Part shown: positions 6,477 through 15,519 of the stretch, piece after piece
Layout of the letters: the number at the start of each line of letters is the position of its first letter
How positions within the stretch are numbered: the first letter of the stretch is position 1
Virus record (IMG/VR): IMGVR_UViG_3300042991_000246
Span: 1 to 20,841 of that record
DNA length: 20,841 nt
Source of the DNA: a virus
Reading direction: 5' to 3' (one strand)
Program-made: the position numbers and the translations under genes
The notes under the pieces: model-generated
Told to the model about the DNA's origin: nothing
Seen by the model: the letters and a program-made list of their open reading frames with translations, nothing else
The model's database searches: none

Positions 6477-8999
6477 ATGGTCTCGCCTGTAGGAATTATC
6501 CGAAATCCTGGGATGACGGTCGACCGTATGGTTGAAGTCCAACCCGCTGGCAAAACGATGGTATCGGGATTAAAGCAATTTGGGCAGGAATTGAATACCC
6601 AGAGTGAGGGCATATTCAACCGCGAACGTGAAAACGCCTATAACGAATATTCTATCCAATTATCAGAAAACCTTGAACGAATTGAGCAAGAAAATATATC
6701 GGATCCCGCCAAGTTTTCCGCGTCTGCCCGTAATTATTATAAGGGTTTTTCGTCAAAGATCAGAGACCAGAACATTACGGGGGCGTTAGATAAACAATTT
6801 GCGTCTTGGCAGATGACGGCCAACCGTCGCGTCAATGGTAATTTTGAAAATAACCTGAACCAACAAGCCCAATATGGGTCCTTAAAGGTATTGGATCGCC
6901 TTGAAAGTGAAATGGCCTCGATTGGTCCTGATTTCTTTAACAAGGATCCAGTGGCAAGCGCGGGCGCGGCTGTTCGGTTTAAGGACCTGATGGGCCGCTA
7001 TCAAGGGGCCGTAACCCAACAAAAGACAGATGGGTCATTCTTGTTCAGCCCTGAATTTGCCGTCAATAAGCAATCACAGATGATTGACCGCACCGTCGGA
7101 CAGGCTTTGACAAATTATATCAAGACGGATAAAGACCCCGTCGCGACATTACAGGCGATCAAAGAAAACAAAACGCCGGATATGTCTGGGGTGTTTGGTG
7201 TTGCAAATCCTTTGGAACTGTTAAGCCCCGAGGGGCGCGATCGTGCCATGGCTCTGGCTGAACAGGCAATCTCGCAAAGAGAAGAGATGGCTTTAAGCCA
7301 ATGGGGTGTTTCAAAGGCGGCGATCAAGGTCAGGATGGCAGAAGATCCATTGTCGATCGACACGGTTAAGGAAATGGAAACATTCACGGCGGCCATTGGC
7401 AGCACGTTGACACCCGCAACCCAAAACAAAATTAAACAAGAGATGCTTGGGATAGAAGAAGATCGCGTTAAAGCGACAAAAGATTACCGTCAAGCGGCCC
7501 CATATTTAAGCGGGATGACCACATTTGACGGGTCTGATCAGTCTAAAAAGGCGATCGAAACGGGTTATGAGTTCTTGCATAAACAGGGTAAACCACTGGG
7601 TGATCGGGCCAAATGGTTGGTTGGCACGGGTATCAACACAATCCCTGGGGCCTTCGCCAATGAGATCGAGGCCGGATTGCAGGCGGCCATTAAAAAACAG
7701 GATGGCAAGGCTGTTGCGGAACTGGCCGAGGTATACGACATGATGACGGTGAATAGCCCCATCACGGCGGCAGATCTTGATCAAAAACTGTCCGACAAAA
7801 CTCAATCTGTCTTGATGCAATTCCGGGATATGGCCCGCCTTGGCGGGGTTGGTCCCGAAATGTTCAAAGACGCGCAACGGATCATGGAAGTCGGCAAAGA
7901 AGATATGGCATCCCTGAAAAAAGATGTTGCCGAATTTGAAAAAGGGAATGATTTTAAAAAGCTGGCGGCTGGTTCCATTGATAAAAGCATCCTGCCCTTT
8001 ACCGCGCCAGACACGCAAGACGCGATCACGCGGCAGGCGGCCAATGACTTCCGCAAGATATTTACGACAAAATATATTGCAACGCGGGATGAAAAATATG
8101 CCAAAGAGGCCGCGTCAAAATTGACGGCTGGTCTTTATCATCCAACGTCATTTGCTCGTGAAGGGTTTATGCGTATGGCCCCCGAGGCCCATTATGCTGT
8201 ACCGAATGACACGGACACGACATGGATGAAAGACGACCTCGCCCTGGCGTATGAGACATTGCCAGGCGTTAAACCAGAAGATTTTGACAATGTGCAGTTG
8301 GTTGCGGACCCCCGCGCGGATCCAAAGACAAAGGCCCCTGAATATCTGATCACATTAAGTGATCGTACGTCTGACCGTTTTGATAGTCTGGGGTATACCT
8401 GGAAACCTGACCGCGAGGCGCGGGTGCATTTTAACACGATGAAAGCGGCCGGAAAACTGGACGGAGAATATTTTAAAAAGGTCGAGGGTCTGAATGCTGG
8501 TTATGATTATAAGAAATGGTTACGGGATTGGAATGCTGGGAAGTTTAACCGTGGCATATCTAATTTAAACCCGAATGATGTTTTTGAACTTGGGGTCATC
8601 CAACAAGAAAGCGGCGGGCGGCAATTTGGCAGTGACGGACAACCCATAAAAAGCAATAAGGGCGCGTTAGGTATTGCCCAAGTCATGCCCGAAACGGCTC
8701 CCGAGGCGGCAAAGCTGGCTGGTCTTGAATTTGATGAAAACAAATATCGGAATGACCCATCCTACAATAAAGCGATAGGACAGGCTTATTTCAACAAACA
8801 GGTCGACAGTTTCGGCGATATGACGCTAGCTTTGATGGCGTATAATGCCGGGCCTGGGGCTGTTGATAAATATCTGGAAAAGCATGGTGACCCGCGCAAA
8901 AACGAGATCACGATGAATGACTTTATTGATAAGTTCCCGTATGCTGAAACACGTACATACGTAAAAAAGATTTCTAAGAGGTTAGCAGATGCCCGTTAG
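6477..8999 (+). CDS. Internal virion protein with C-terminal lytic transglycosylase domain
   Basis: 840 residues. Probably ejected with the DNA to open peptidoglycan locally and build the periplasmic conduit. The first ~690 residues are mostly helical with long charged stretches (for example 60-140) and resemble a gp15-type scaffold. Residues about 700-840 form a soluble lytic transglycosylase domain: VIQQESGG with catalytic Glu711 (codon at 8607), GALGIAQVMPETA, ALMAYNAGPGAVDKYL and FPYAETRTYVKKI. In T7 this domain is at the N-terminus of gp16, so the domain is placed differently here. The start ATG directly follows the previous TAA and has a GGGGG site. The 3' end overlaps the next gene by 11 bases. 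Confidence 0.9.
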   Translation: MVSPVGIIRNPGMTVDRMVEVQPAGKTMVSGLKQFGQELNTQSEGIFNRERENAYNEYSIQLSENLERIEQENISDPAKFSASARNYYKGFSSKIRDQNITGALDKQFASWQMTANRRVNGNFENNLNQQAQYGSLKVLDRLESEMASIGPDFFNKDPVASAGAAVRFKDLMGRYQGAVTQQKTDGSFLFSPEFAVNKQSQMIDRTVGQALTNYIKTDKDPVATLQAIKENKTPDMSGVFGVANPLELLSPEGRDRAMALAEQAISQREEMALSQWGVSKAAIKVRMAEDPLSIDTVKEMETFTAAIGSTLTPATQNKIKQEMLGIEEDRVKATKDYRQAAPYLSGMTTFDGSDQSKKAIETGYEFLHKQGKPLGDRAKWLVGTGINTIPGAFANEIEAGLQAAIKKQDGKAVAELAEVYDMMTVNSPITAADLDQKLSDKTQSVLMQFRDMARLGGVGPEMFKDAQRIMEVGKEDMASLKKDVAEFEKGNDFKKLAAGSIDKSILPFTAPDTQDAITRQAANDFRKIFTTKYIATRDEKYAKEAASKLTAGLYHPTSFAREGFMRMAPEAHYAVPNDTDTTWMKDDLALAYETLPGVKPEDFDNVQLVADPRADPKTKAPEYLITLSDRTSDRFDSLGYTWKPDREARVHFNTMKAAGKLDGEYFKKVEGLNAGYDYKKWLRDWNAGKFNRGISNLNPNDVFELGVIQQESGGRQFGSDGQPIKSNKGALGIAQVMPETAPEAAKLAGLEFDENKYRNDPSYNKAIGQAYFNKQVDSFGDMTLALMAYNAGPGAVDKYLEKHGDPRKNEITMNDFIDKFPYAETRTYVKKISKRLADAR

Positions 9000-11900
9000 G
9001 AAAGAGCAACTTTACGTCAATGAAATGCTGGGTGATCGCGGCTTCCGTCCAGAACCTATTCCAGAAACAACACAACAAGGATCCGTTGGGGTATCAACGG
9101 CGGCCTTCGGTGAAAGTTTTCTGGGTAAGATGTCGATGGCGGGATACGATTATTTTATGGGTCCGGAATTTCATGCCGATCCTGAATATGATCCCTATAA
9201 CGATATTATTGCGGATGATGTGTCCGGCTGGGCAAATTACCTGGGCGATGCAGGGTCAAAAGACGAATATATACACCGCAAGGCAATGGTTGATCAGTCT
9301 GTAGAGAATGAGCGGATCTTGGCCGATGGCGGATGGTCTGGTGTTGGTTATCAATTGATGTGGGGTTTGGCCGATCCGGTAAATTTTGTCCCGATGATGG
9401 GGGCCGCGTCAAAGGTTGCTAAGGCGACAAAAAGCATCAGCGCGACGGCCCTGGCAACAGGCGCGATCGGGGCGGCGGCGCAAGGTGTGCAAGAGGCTGT
9501 CGTTTCACAGGTTGACCCAAACTTTAATCAAGACGACGCATTGATGGCAATCGGTGCAGTTGGGGCGTTATCGGCTGTTATGGGGCCGCTTGCCATGAAA
9601 ACACTTGACCCGAGTACGCGCGATGCGTTCGCCTCTGGGTACGATAGTATGTTACGCGGCTTTTCAAAGGATACCGATATCCCGACGTTTGGCGCGGGTA
9701 CGGCGGGCGCGGCGCGTGTAACGGACGGTATTACCAAAGAGACATTGGAACCATTAAATACTCTGGGCGTGGCCCGTACAGGACAATTCATAGGCCCTCA
9801 AACGCGGTTACGCGCAAGCCCATCAGAGGCTGTTCGTCGGTTCAATGCGCAGATCAACGAAACATCCTTGATGACAGAAGGAAACGCCAAGGGCCAGGCC
9901 AGTATGATCCCGATCGAGGCCGAGAAACGAGTTTATTTTGCCTTGGAAAGTAATGCGCGGCAAATGACTGGCGACGCATACACAGCTTATCGTAAATCCC
10001 TGACCGGGAAAACGGGCAATTGGATATCGAACGATGTTAAAGATATAACGGGAATATCAAATAAGTCTGGTATTTTGACCCGTCAACAATTCTATGACCG
10101 CGTTGGGATGGCCATGCGCCGTGATGATAAGGCCCCGTTCACCGATTTTTCGGATGCCAACCCGTTTATTGAACAGGCGGCTGGCGCAAATCGCCAAGTG
10201 TCTGGGGTTGTCTTGAAAGAGATGTTGGACAGTGGATATCTTAAAGATATGCCAGATCTGCAAGGGACGGCGGAAAGCTGGTTCATGCGTATCTATAACC
10301 ATGACAAGATTGTCGCTGATCGTCCTGCTTTAGAACATGGCCTTACACAATATTATATCAAATCACGTGATGAGGCCGTCGCCCAAATATCGACAAAAGA
10401 GGCTGAATTGCAATCTGCCCGCACCGCGCGTGAAACGCTGCGTCGGTCTTTGGATCGGGTTGCAAAAGATCAAAGAGTGAATGAGCGTGAGACCTTAAAG
10501 GAAATGTCCCGCCTGGACGGTAAGATCAAAGCCCATGAACGCGATCTGACAAAGATCATGCGCAATTATGATGAACTTCAAAAGCGTGCCAGTGCTGTTG
10601 AACCGATGGATGCTGTTCCGGCGCAAGAATACGTAAATAATTTATTTAAAGATATTAAATCAAACCCCATCGGGAAGTTGGAAGAATTTCGCCTATTGCC
10701 CACTATCCGGAAACTTGGCGGGATTGCGGAAGATAAAGAGGCTATGGGGCCGGATCTTCTGGGCCAAGGAACGGCTGGGCAAAATAACCGTCAAGACTTA
10801 CGTGGCATATTAGACACGCAAGCGCGGTCTGTATTTCGGAAGGACGGAAAGCCTTTGGATATGATGCGCGAGGCATTGGCAGAGCGTGGTTGGTTACCGG
10901 AAGACAGTGACATAAATGACCTTTTGAACCTGATTGAACAGGATGCGAAACTGTCGCCCGTTTATGACCCTGCCGTCCTGGATAAGGTAATTGATGCCCA
11001 ATCCCGCGCGGACATGATTGATGAACTGGATCTGGAAATGGATCGTAGTCTGGGCGTATCTCTGGCCAATATTAAAACAGCCAAGGAACTTGATTTCTAT
11101 ATGGGCCAATTAAACGGGGGCGAGGCTTTCCGCGAGTTTTCGCAAAGTACGACGGCGCAACGGGCCAAATATCGTGAGATGCAACTAAATATGTCTCGTT
11201 ATGAGCGCACGATAAAATCCATGAATGACGATTTGGACAATGCCCTGACCGATTTAATGTCGGTTAAGAATTCGGTTGATGAGATCCGCGCCAATCGCAC
11301 AAATGTGGCCGATGTCTTGAAACAAGGACGCAAGGACCTGGCCGCGTCTGGTAAAAAAATGGACGGGATGTACAAGGATATCGACACCCTGAAATTTAAA
11401 AACAAGATCTGGGATGAAGAACTGCAAGGGAACGCGCGGACAACGGTCGAACGTATCCTTGGGTCGCCCATGGGTCTTTTGGAATATGAAGATGTAATGA
11501 GCAGTGCACGGGGTATTGACCCCTCCAAAGCTGGCACGCGCGGGAACAAGGCTCGTAAATTAACTATGCCGGATACGTACGAGTGGGAATATCAAGGCAA
11601 AAAGTATTCATTGGAAGATTTTCTGCGCAGTGACCCAAGCCAAATGATGTCGGCCCAAATGCGATCAGTTGTCCCTGATCTGTTGATGTATCGTCGTTTC
11701 GGTACGGTTGATGAACAACATATCTTGCGGGCTGTTTCCGACGATTACAAAAAACTTGAAGATGCGGCCAAAACACCCAAGGCCAAGGCAAAGATCGAAA
11801 AGCAAAAGAAACAGGATCTAGAAGATTTGCGGGATACCATTGCAATGCACCGTGGTTTATACGCAGATCGGGATGATTATTTCAAAGCCTTACCAACGGC

Positions 11901-13143
11901 GTTGCGCACGGCCCGCCAAGTCAATTACCTGTCCCTTATGGGAGAGATGGCGATTTCGTCGGCGGCGGATATCGGGTCATTGGTTTCCCAATATGGTATG
12001 CGCAAGGTTTTCGGTAACCTATTGCCCGCTTTTGTCGAAAATATGCGTAGCGAAATTATGAAGATGGCGGCAGACGATGCAAAGAAATTGATTGTCGGTG
12101 TTGAAAGTGTCATGAACTCTATGCACGTGAGATTGAATGACGCGGACATATATGCCCCGGCGGCCAATAAAGCCGAAGGCGGATTAAATTATTTATCTGG
12201 TGCAATGCAAAAGATATCCTTGATGAATGTCTGGTTGGATGCCCTTCGCCCATTGGCGGCCATTCTGGAACAAGACCGGATTGTTAGTCTTGCGATGAAA
12301 AACGCAAGCGGGCAAAGGTTGACAAAACTTGAAATCGCAGAAATTAGCGCACGTTTCCTGTCTGAAGATGATATGAATGTTATTGCGGATCAGTTTGTAA
12401 AACACGGTTCTGTTGAGAATGGGACGGTCGGCGGTAAACTTCTGGTGCCAAATGTTAAATCATGGGATGTCAGTAACCCTGCCATTGCCGATGTCCAGCG
12501 TCGCTTGCGCGTGGCCGTCGCCAAAGAGGTTGACACCTTAATCATCAAGCCTGGAACCGAAATACCTAAGACGATGAAAAAGGGCGGTGCCGTAACAAGC
12601 ATTATGCAATTCAAATCATTTATGTTTGCGGCGAATGATCGTCTGCTGGCGCGGTCCGCGCAACGGTTGGCCCTGGGTGATAAACGCTTGGTCATGGGTA
12701 TGACTTCTTTGGTGGGCCTCGGGATGATGTCATACGCCTTAAAAGCCACGTTGGCGGGTAAGGAAATGTCAGACAAACCGCAAGATTGGTTGATGGAAGG
12801 GATTGACCGTTCTGGAATGCTGGGGTTCTTTGGTGAGGTGAATAATATCACTGAAAAATTATCCGCCAATCGGATCGGTATGCGTCCGGCTTTGGATATC
12901 TCGCCCGCGACACGGTACATCAACCGGAACACTTTAGAAACGGCCCTTGGGCCAAGTGCGCGGATCGTTCAGGACTTTGGAACGACAACCCAATCTTTAT
13001 CCACATACGGGAATATGACGGAGACAGATTTAAATCGTTGGCGGCGATATATGCCCTTCCAAAATGCTATCGGTTTCAGGTATCTTTATGATGGAATGGT
13101 CGAGGGTACTTCTGATATATTTAACCTACCGGAAAAGAGGTAA
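8989..13143 (+). CDS. Large internal virion protein, T7 gp16-like
   Basis: 1384 residues, the longest gene here. In T7 the largest ejection protein enters the cell first and spans the inner membrane. Visible features are hydrophobic Ala/Gly-rich helices at about 150-171 and 184-204, and two long coiled-coil-like regions at about 460-540 (Lys/Glu/Arg heptads) and 720-810. Further hydrophobic segments lie at about 981-1003 and 1235-1258 (LVMGMTSLVGLGMMSYAL). The C-terminus has a RRYMPFQNAIGFRYLYDG motif like those ending gp16 homologues. The T7 transglycosylase domain is absent because it sits in the preceding protein. The ATG lies inside the preceding gene (11-base overlap), with AAGAGG as ribosome site. 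Confidence 0.85.
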   Translation: MPVRKEQLYVNEMLGDRGFRPEPIPETTQQGSVGVSTAAFGESFLGKMSMAGYDYFMGPEFHADPEYDPYNDIIADDVSGWANYLGDAGSKDEYIHRKAMVDQSVENERILADGGWSGVGYQLMWGLADPVNFVPMMGAASKVAKATKSISATALATGAIGAAAQGVQEAVVSQVDPNFNQDDALMAIGAVGALSAVMGPLAMKTLDPSTRDAFASGYDSMLRGFSKDTDIPTFGAGTAGAARVTDGITKETLEPLNTLGVARTGQFIGPQTRLRASPSEAVRRFNAQINETSLMTEGNAKGQASMIPIEAEKRVYFALESNARQMTGDAYTAYRKSLTGKTGNWISNDVKDITGISNKSGILTRQQFYDRVGMAMRRDDKAPFTDFSDANPFIEQAAGANRQVSGVVLKEMLDSGYLKDMPDLQGTAESWFMRIYNHDKIVADRPALEHGLTQYYIKSRDEAVAQISTKEAELQSARTARETLRRSLDRVAKDQRVNERETLKEMSRLDGKIKAHERDLTKIMRNYDELQKRASAVEPMDAVPAQEYVNNLFKDIKSNPIGKLEEFRLLPTIRKLGGIAEDKEAMGPDLLGQGTAGQNNRQDLRGILDTQARSVFRKDGKPLDMMREALAERGWLPEDSDINDLLNLIEQDAKLSPVYDPAVLDKVIDAQSRADMIDELDLEMDRSLGVSLANIKTAKELDFYMGQLNGGEAFREFSQSTTAQRAKYREMQLNMSRYERTIKSMNDDLDNALTDLMSVKNSVDEIRANRTNVADVLKQGRKDLAASGKKMDGMYKDIDTLKFKNKIWDEELQGNARTTVERILGSPMGLLEYEDVMSSARGIDPSKAGTRGNKARKLTMPDTYEWEYQGKKYSLEDFLRSDPSQMMSAQMRSVVPDLLMYRRFGTVDEQHILRAVSDDYKKLEDAAKTPKAKAKIEKQKKQDLEDLRDTIAMHRGLYADRDDYFKALPTALRTARQVNYLSLMGEMAISSAADIGSLVSQYGMRKVFGNLLPAFVENMRSEIMKMAADDAKKLIVGVESVMNSMHVRLNDADIYAPAANKAEGGLNYLSGAMQKISLMNVWLDALRPLAAILEQDRIVSLAMKNASGQRLTKLEIAEISARFLSEDDMNVIADQFVKHGSVENGTVGGKLLVPNVKSWDVSNPAIADVQRRLRVAVAKEVDTLIIKPGTEIPKTMKKGGAVTSIMQFKSFMFAANDRLLARSAQRLALGDKRLVMGMTSLVGLGMMSYALKATLAGKEMSDKPQDWLMEGIDRSGMLGFFGEVNNITEKLSANRIGMRPALDISPATRYINRNTLETALGPSARIVQDFGTTTQSLSTYGNMTETDLNRWRRYMPFQNAIGFRYLYDGMVEGTSDIFNLPEKR

Positions 13144-13149
13144 CGCAAT

Positions 13150-14541
13150 ATGTCTATGAATTTAAATGATGGGATCGCACAAGTCATCGCAACAGGCGGC
13201 GAATTGTCTATCCCATGGGATTTTAAAATATCTGATCGGTCTGAATTAAGGGTTGTTCGTACGCGCGGCACGTCCGATGAAGTGTTGGTCTTAAATAGCA
13301 CGTACACGATTGCAGATGATCAATTAAACCAGGACCTGGGTGGCATTGCCGTTTTGGCCGGATCTGCGACCCCTGCCGTTGCGGGTGATATTTATACCCT
13401 ATTGCTTGATACTCAATTTGCCCGTGGGACATCTTTTGGATCATCCGACTTTAACCAGGCTGGCGATCTCTTTGCGAATGTGTTGAATAACCAATTTGAT
13501 AATATTGTCCGTATGTGTCAACGCCTTGGTCGAGATGTTGCAAAATCCCTTAAATTTGATGAAACGTTGGATATTCCGACGGCGACAATTGTGACGGCCC
13601 CTGTTGATGGTGAATTGTTGGCGTTTCAGGGATCTGGTGGCGATGTCGTCGGTGTTACCTTGGGAACGATTGCCAATTTGAGCACAACTTTTACAAGCTT
13701 AACCGCGGGCGATAGCCTTGATTATAACGGGACAAACTGGGTCAACCGTCGCCATTTATCGTCCCTTGGGTCAAACATTGCATCGGCTAGCACAACCGCT
13801 TTGGGCGCGGCGGATAGTGATTTCGTCACGGTGACGGGAACGACGGGCATCACGTCGTTTGGAACTCCTGCCACATTCTCCCGTAAACATATATGGGCTG
13901 TGTTCTCTGGTATTGTTACGTTGACGCATAATGCGACCTCACTGATTTTACCGGGTGCTGAGAACTATACGACGGCGGCTGGTGATGTCCTTGAATGCGT
14001 CCATATCAGCGGCGCAAATTGGCGCGTTGTGACGATCCCAAAGGCAAATGGAACCGCTGTGGTAGCCCCTGCCAGCATAACATTAGGTACACCAGTCGCA
14101 GCAACATCAGGAACAGCAATTGATTTTACAGGAATACCCCCAGCAACCAAGAGAATAGTTATCTCTTTAGAAGCGGTTGGCAGAAACGGCTTATCGAGTT
14201 ATGTGGTTCAACTTGGAGATGCCGGGGGTGTTGAGACCAGTGGGTATAGCTCTGTTAAATCTCTTATTGATACTGGAACAAGTACAATAACGTCGAGTCT
14301 TTTTTTAGTTCTTGGGGATAGCGTAACAACTATAACAGGGCAGCTCATTTTAAATCTTATGAATTCTTCTTTAAATTTATGGACCGCGAGTGGTGCTTTC
14401 AGAGATAACGGTGGTACAAGCCGGATGTATGTCGGGGCAGGTTCGAAAGCCTTATCCGCAGTTCTTGACAGAGTACGTCTGACAACGACTTCCGGGACCG
14501 ATACTTTTAATGCTGGATCAGTAAACATTCAATATGAATAG
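13150..14541 (+). CDS. Tail fibre protein, T7 gp17-type N-terminus
   Basis: 463 residues; receptor-binding fibre. Residues about 1-130 match the T7 fibre anchor: a beta domain with an IPWDFKI strand, VLVLNSTYTIADD, YTLLLDTQFARGTSF, then a helix DLFANVLNNQFDNIVRMCQR before the shaft. The middle is a Thr/Gly-rich shaft. Residues about 310-463 form a separate tip with ATKRIVISLEAVGRNG, VQLGDAGGVETSGY and LDRVRLTTTSGTDTFNAGSV; this tip type is shared by many otherwise unrelated phage fibres. Codon use changes at about 14080, from GC-ending codons to many ACA, GCA, GGA, CCA and AGA codons, so the tip looks recently exchanged. Start ATG after AAGAGG; a second ATG lies two codons downstream. Confidence 0.9.
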   Translation: MSMNLNDGIAQVIATGGELSIPWDFKISDRSELRVVRTRGTSDEVLVLNSTYTIADDQLNQDLGGIAVLAGSATPAVAGDIYTLLLDTQFARGTSFGSSDFNQAGDLFANVLNNQFDNIVRMCQRLGRDVAKSLKFDETLDIPTATIVTAPVDGELLAFQGSGGDVVGVTLGTIANLSTTFTSLTAGDSLDYNGTNWVNRRHLSSLGSNIASASTTALGAADSDFVTVTGTTGITSFGTPATFSRKHIWAVFSGIVTLTHNATSLILPGAENYTTAAGDVLECVHISGANWRVVTIPKANGTAVVAPASITLGTPVAATSGTAIDFTGIPPATKRIVISLEAVGRNGLSSYVVQLGDAGGVETSGYSSVKSLIDTGTSTITSSLFLVLGDSVTTITGQLILNLMNSSLNLWTASGAFRDNGGTSRMYVGAGSKALSAVLDRVRLTTTSGTDTFNAGSVNIQYE

Positions 14542-14551
14542 AGGATAAATT

Positions 14552-14812
14552 ATGTACGTTATGATCAGAACAAATATACTAGATGGTATAAAAGAAACCG
14601 AAAAAGCTGCATACGCGGCTAAATTAGCATCAGACCTTGCCGCCAAACCAATGAAAGACTGGGAACGCGCTATGGCAGAAACAGACGCGAAGTTACCGCG
14701 TTATGCGGAAGATATTATTGATGCAATGGATACACCAACGCGCGATAAGATCGCAAAGAAAACGATTGATGCGTATAATGAGAAAAAATTAACTCGTGCG
14801 GAAAAGCCATAA
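14552..14812 (+). CDS. Hypothetical small phage protein
   Basis: 86 residues, no recognised function. The protein is mostly helical and charged (KETEKAAYAAKLASDLAAKP), then has LPRYAEDIIDAMD, a motif I recall from small genes of phages and prophages lying after tail fibre genes, and a Lys-rich tail. No membrane segment or signal peptide is seen. A good AGAGGA ribosome site precedes the ATG, ten bases after the fibre stop. It shares one base with the next gene (TAATG), suggesting joint translation. Codon use is AT-richer than in the structural genes. Confidence 0.7.
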   Translation: MYVMIRTNILDGIKETEKAAYAAKLASDLAAKPMKDWERAMAETDAKLPRYAEDIIDAMDTPTRDKIAKKTIDAYNEKKLTRAEKP

Positions 14813-15108
14813 TGTCAAAGAAAAAACACCCACTTTTGAGGTTTGATAATCATGTGTCTATTGGGCACGTGACAACGACCGTATGCATCTTAATTGCCGG
14901 AATACTATGGTATGCGAATACAGAAAACAGGTTATCCCAACTTGAGCAACGTTATGTCGAGGTTTCTGAAACAATAGAGAAACAAAACAGAGAATTTAAC
15001 GATAAGGTACGTGATCAAAAGAATGAGATCAAAGACGATATTCGTGATATTAAAGATTACCTGAAATCTATTGATGAAAAATTAGATGGCAAGGCAGATA
15101 AAAAGTAA
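14812..15108 (+). CDS. Small membrane protein with coiled coil, lysis region
   Basis: 98 residues. One membrane segment (about 20-35, TTTVCILIAGILWYA) follows a basic N-terminus, and a long charged coiled coil fills residues about 38-90 (Glu/Lys/Asp heptads). The topology, short N-in tail and periplasmic or cytoplasmic coil, resembles phage lysis accessory or XhlA-like proteins, but no specific family is recognised. It overlaps the preceding gene by one base and the following HNH gene by 23. Position just ahead of the endolysin region suggests a lysis role; this is inference only. Confidence 0.65.
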   Translation: MSKKKHPLLRFDNHVSIGHVTTTVCILIAGILWYANTENRLSQLEQRYVEVSETIEKQNREFNDKVRDQKNEIKDDIRDIKDYLKSIDEKLDGKADKK

Positions 15109-15427
15109 AAAAATATATCGTGAGGTGTCACAATATAGAATGCCAGAAAGAAAAGGCATAATTGTAAGTTTATTTAATGAGCAATGCGGGTATTGCTGTT
15201 ATTGTTCAGAGAAGATGACACTGAAATTAGGGAAGAAACGGACTGCAACGGTTGAACATATATTACCTAGATCATATGGCGGGAAAAATGAATTTAACTT
15301 AGCCGCCGCGTGCGATTACTGTAATAATGAAAGGGGCAATATGCCCCTTTTAATTTATTTATTATCAAAAAAATATAATAAGACACGACATAGACATTCG
15401 TTAAAGTCGTTTAATATTAGGGGGTAA
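15086..15427 (+). CDS. HNH endonuclease (zinc-ribbon type)
   Basis: 113 residues. The HNH fold is visible: a CxxC knuckle (C37, C40 in CCYC), TVEHILPRSYGG with His58 in the catalytic beta strand, FNLAAACDYC with Asn71 and the second CxxC (C76, C79), and NNERGN completing the metal site. Such free-standing nucleases in phages are usually homing endonucleases that cut alleles lacking them. The 5' end overlaps the coiled-coil gene by 23 bases and the ribosome site is weak. ATG 15140 with an upstream GAGG is a possible alternative start. The stop lies two bases before the broken endolysin start, whose ribosome site is inside this gene. The gene is AT-rich. A terminator-like hairpin lies in its coding region at 15330-15356. 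Confidence 0.85.
   Translation: MARQIKSKKIYREVSQYRMPERKGIIVSLFNEQCGYCCYCSEKMTLKLGKKRTATVEHILPRSYGGKNEFNLAAACDYCNNERGNMPLLIYLLSKKYNKTRHRHSLKSFNIRG
15330..15356 (+). terminator. Terminator-like hairpin inside the HNH gene
   Basis: AAAGGGGC (15330-15337), a five-base AATAT loop, and GCCCCTTT (15343-15350) form a perfect eight-base stem followed by TTAATTTATTT. By sequence this is a credible intrinsic terminator or attenuator, yet it lies in codons for the last third of the HNH protein and just ahead of the lysis genes. Translation of the HNH gene would be expected to oppose it. Confidence 0.5.
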
Positions 15428-15429
15428 AA

Positions 15430-15519
15430 ATGGAAAAGAACAAGCTGTTGGATGATCTCAAACGTCATGAAGGATTTGTTCCGCACGTTTATACCTTGCG
15501 TTTTTTTCTATATGGATGA
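15430..15519 (+). pseudogene. Truncated endolysin 5' fragment
   Basis: ATG 15430, behind an excellent AGGGGG ribosome site, opens a 29-codon frame. Its first 21 residues (MEKNKLLDDLKRHEGFVPHV then Tyr) align without gaps to the start of the intact endolysin at 16173: 14 of 21 residues and, by hand count, 41 of 63 bases are identical, with most base changes at third codon positions. Homology stops after Tyr21 (about 15492), past the catalytic Glu14 and one residue short of the Asp/Cys position. The frame then runs through LRFFLYG into a TGA in the opposing HNH gene. It is a relic of a once-functional lysozyme, not a random frame. Confidence 0.8.
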
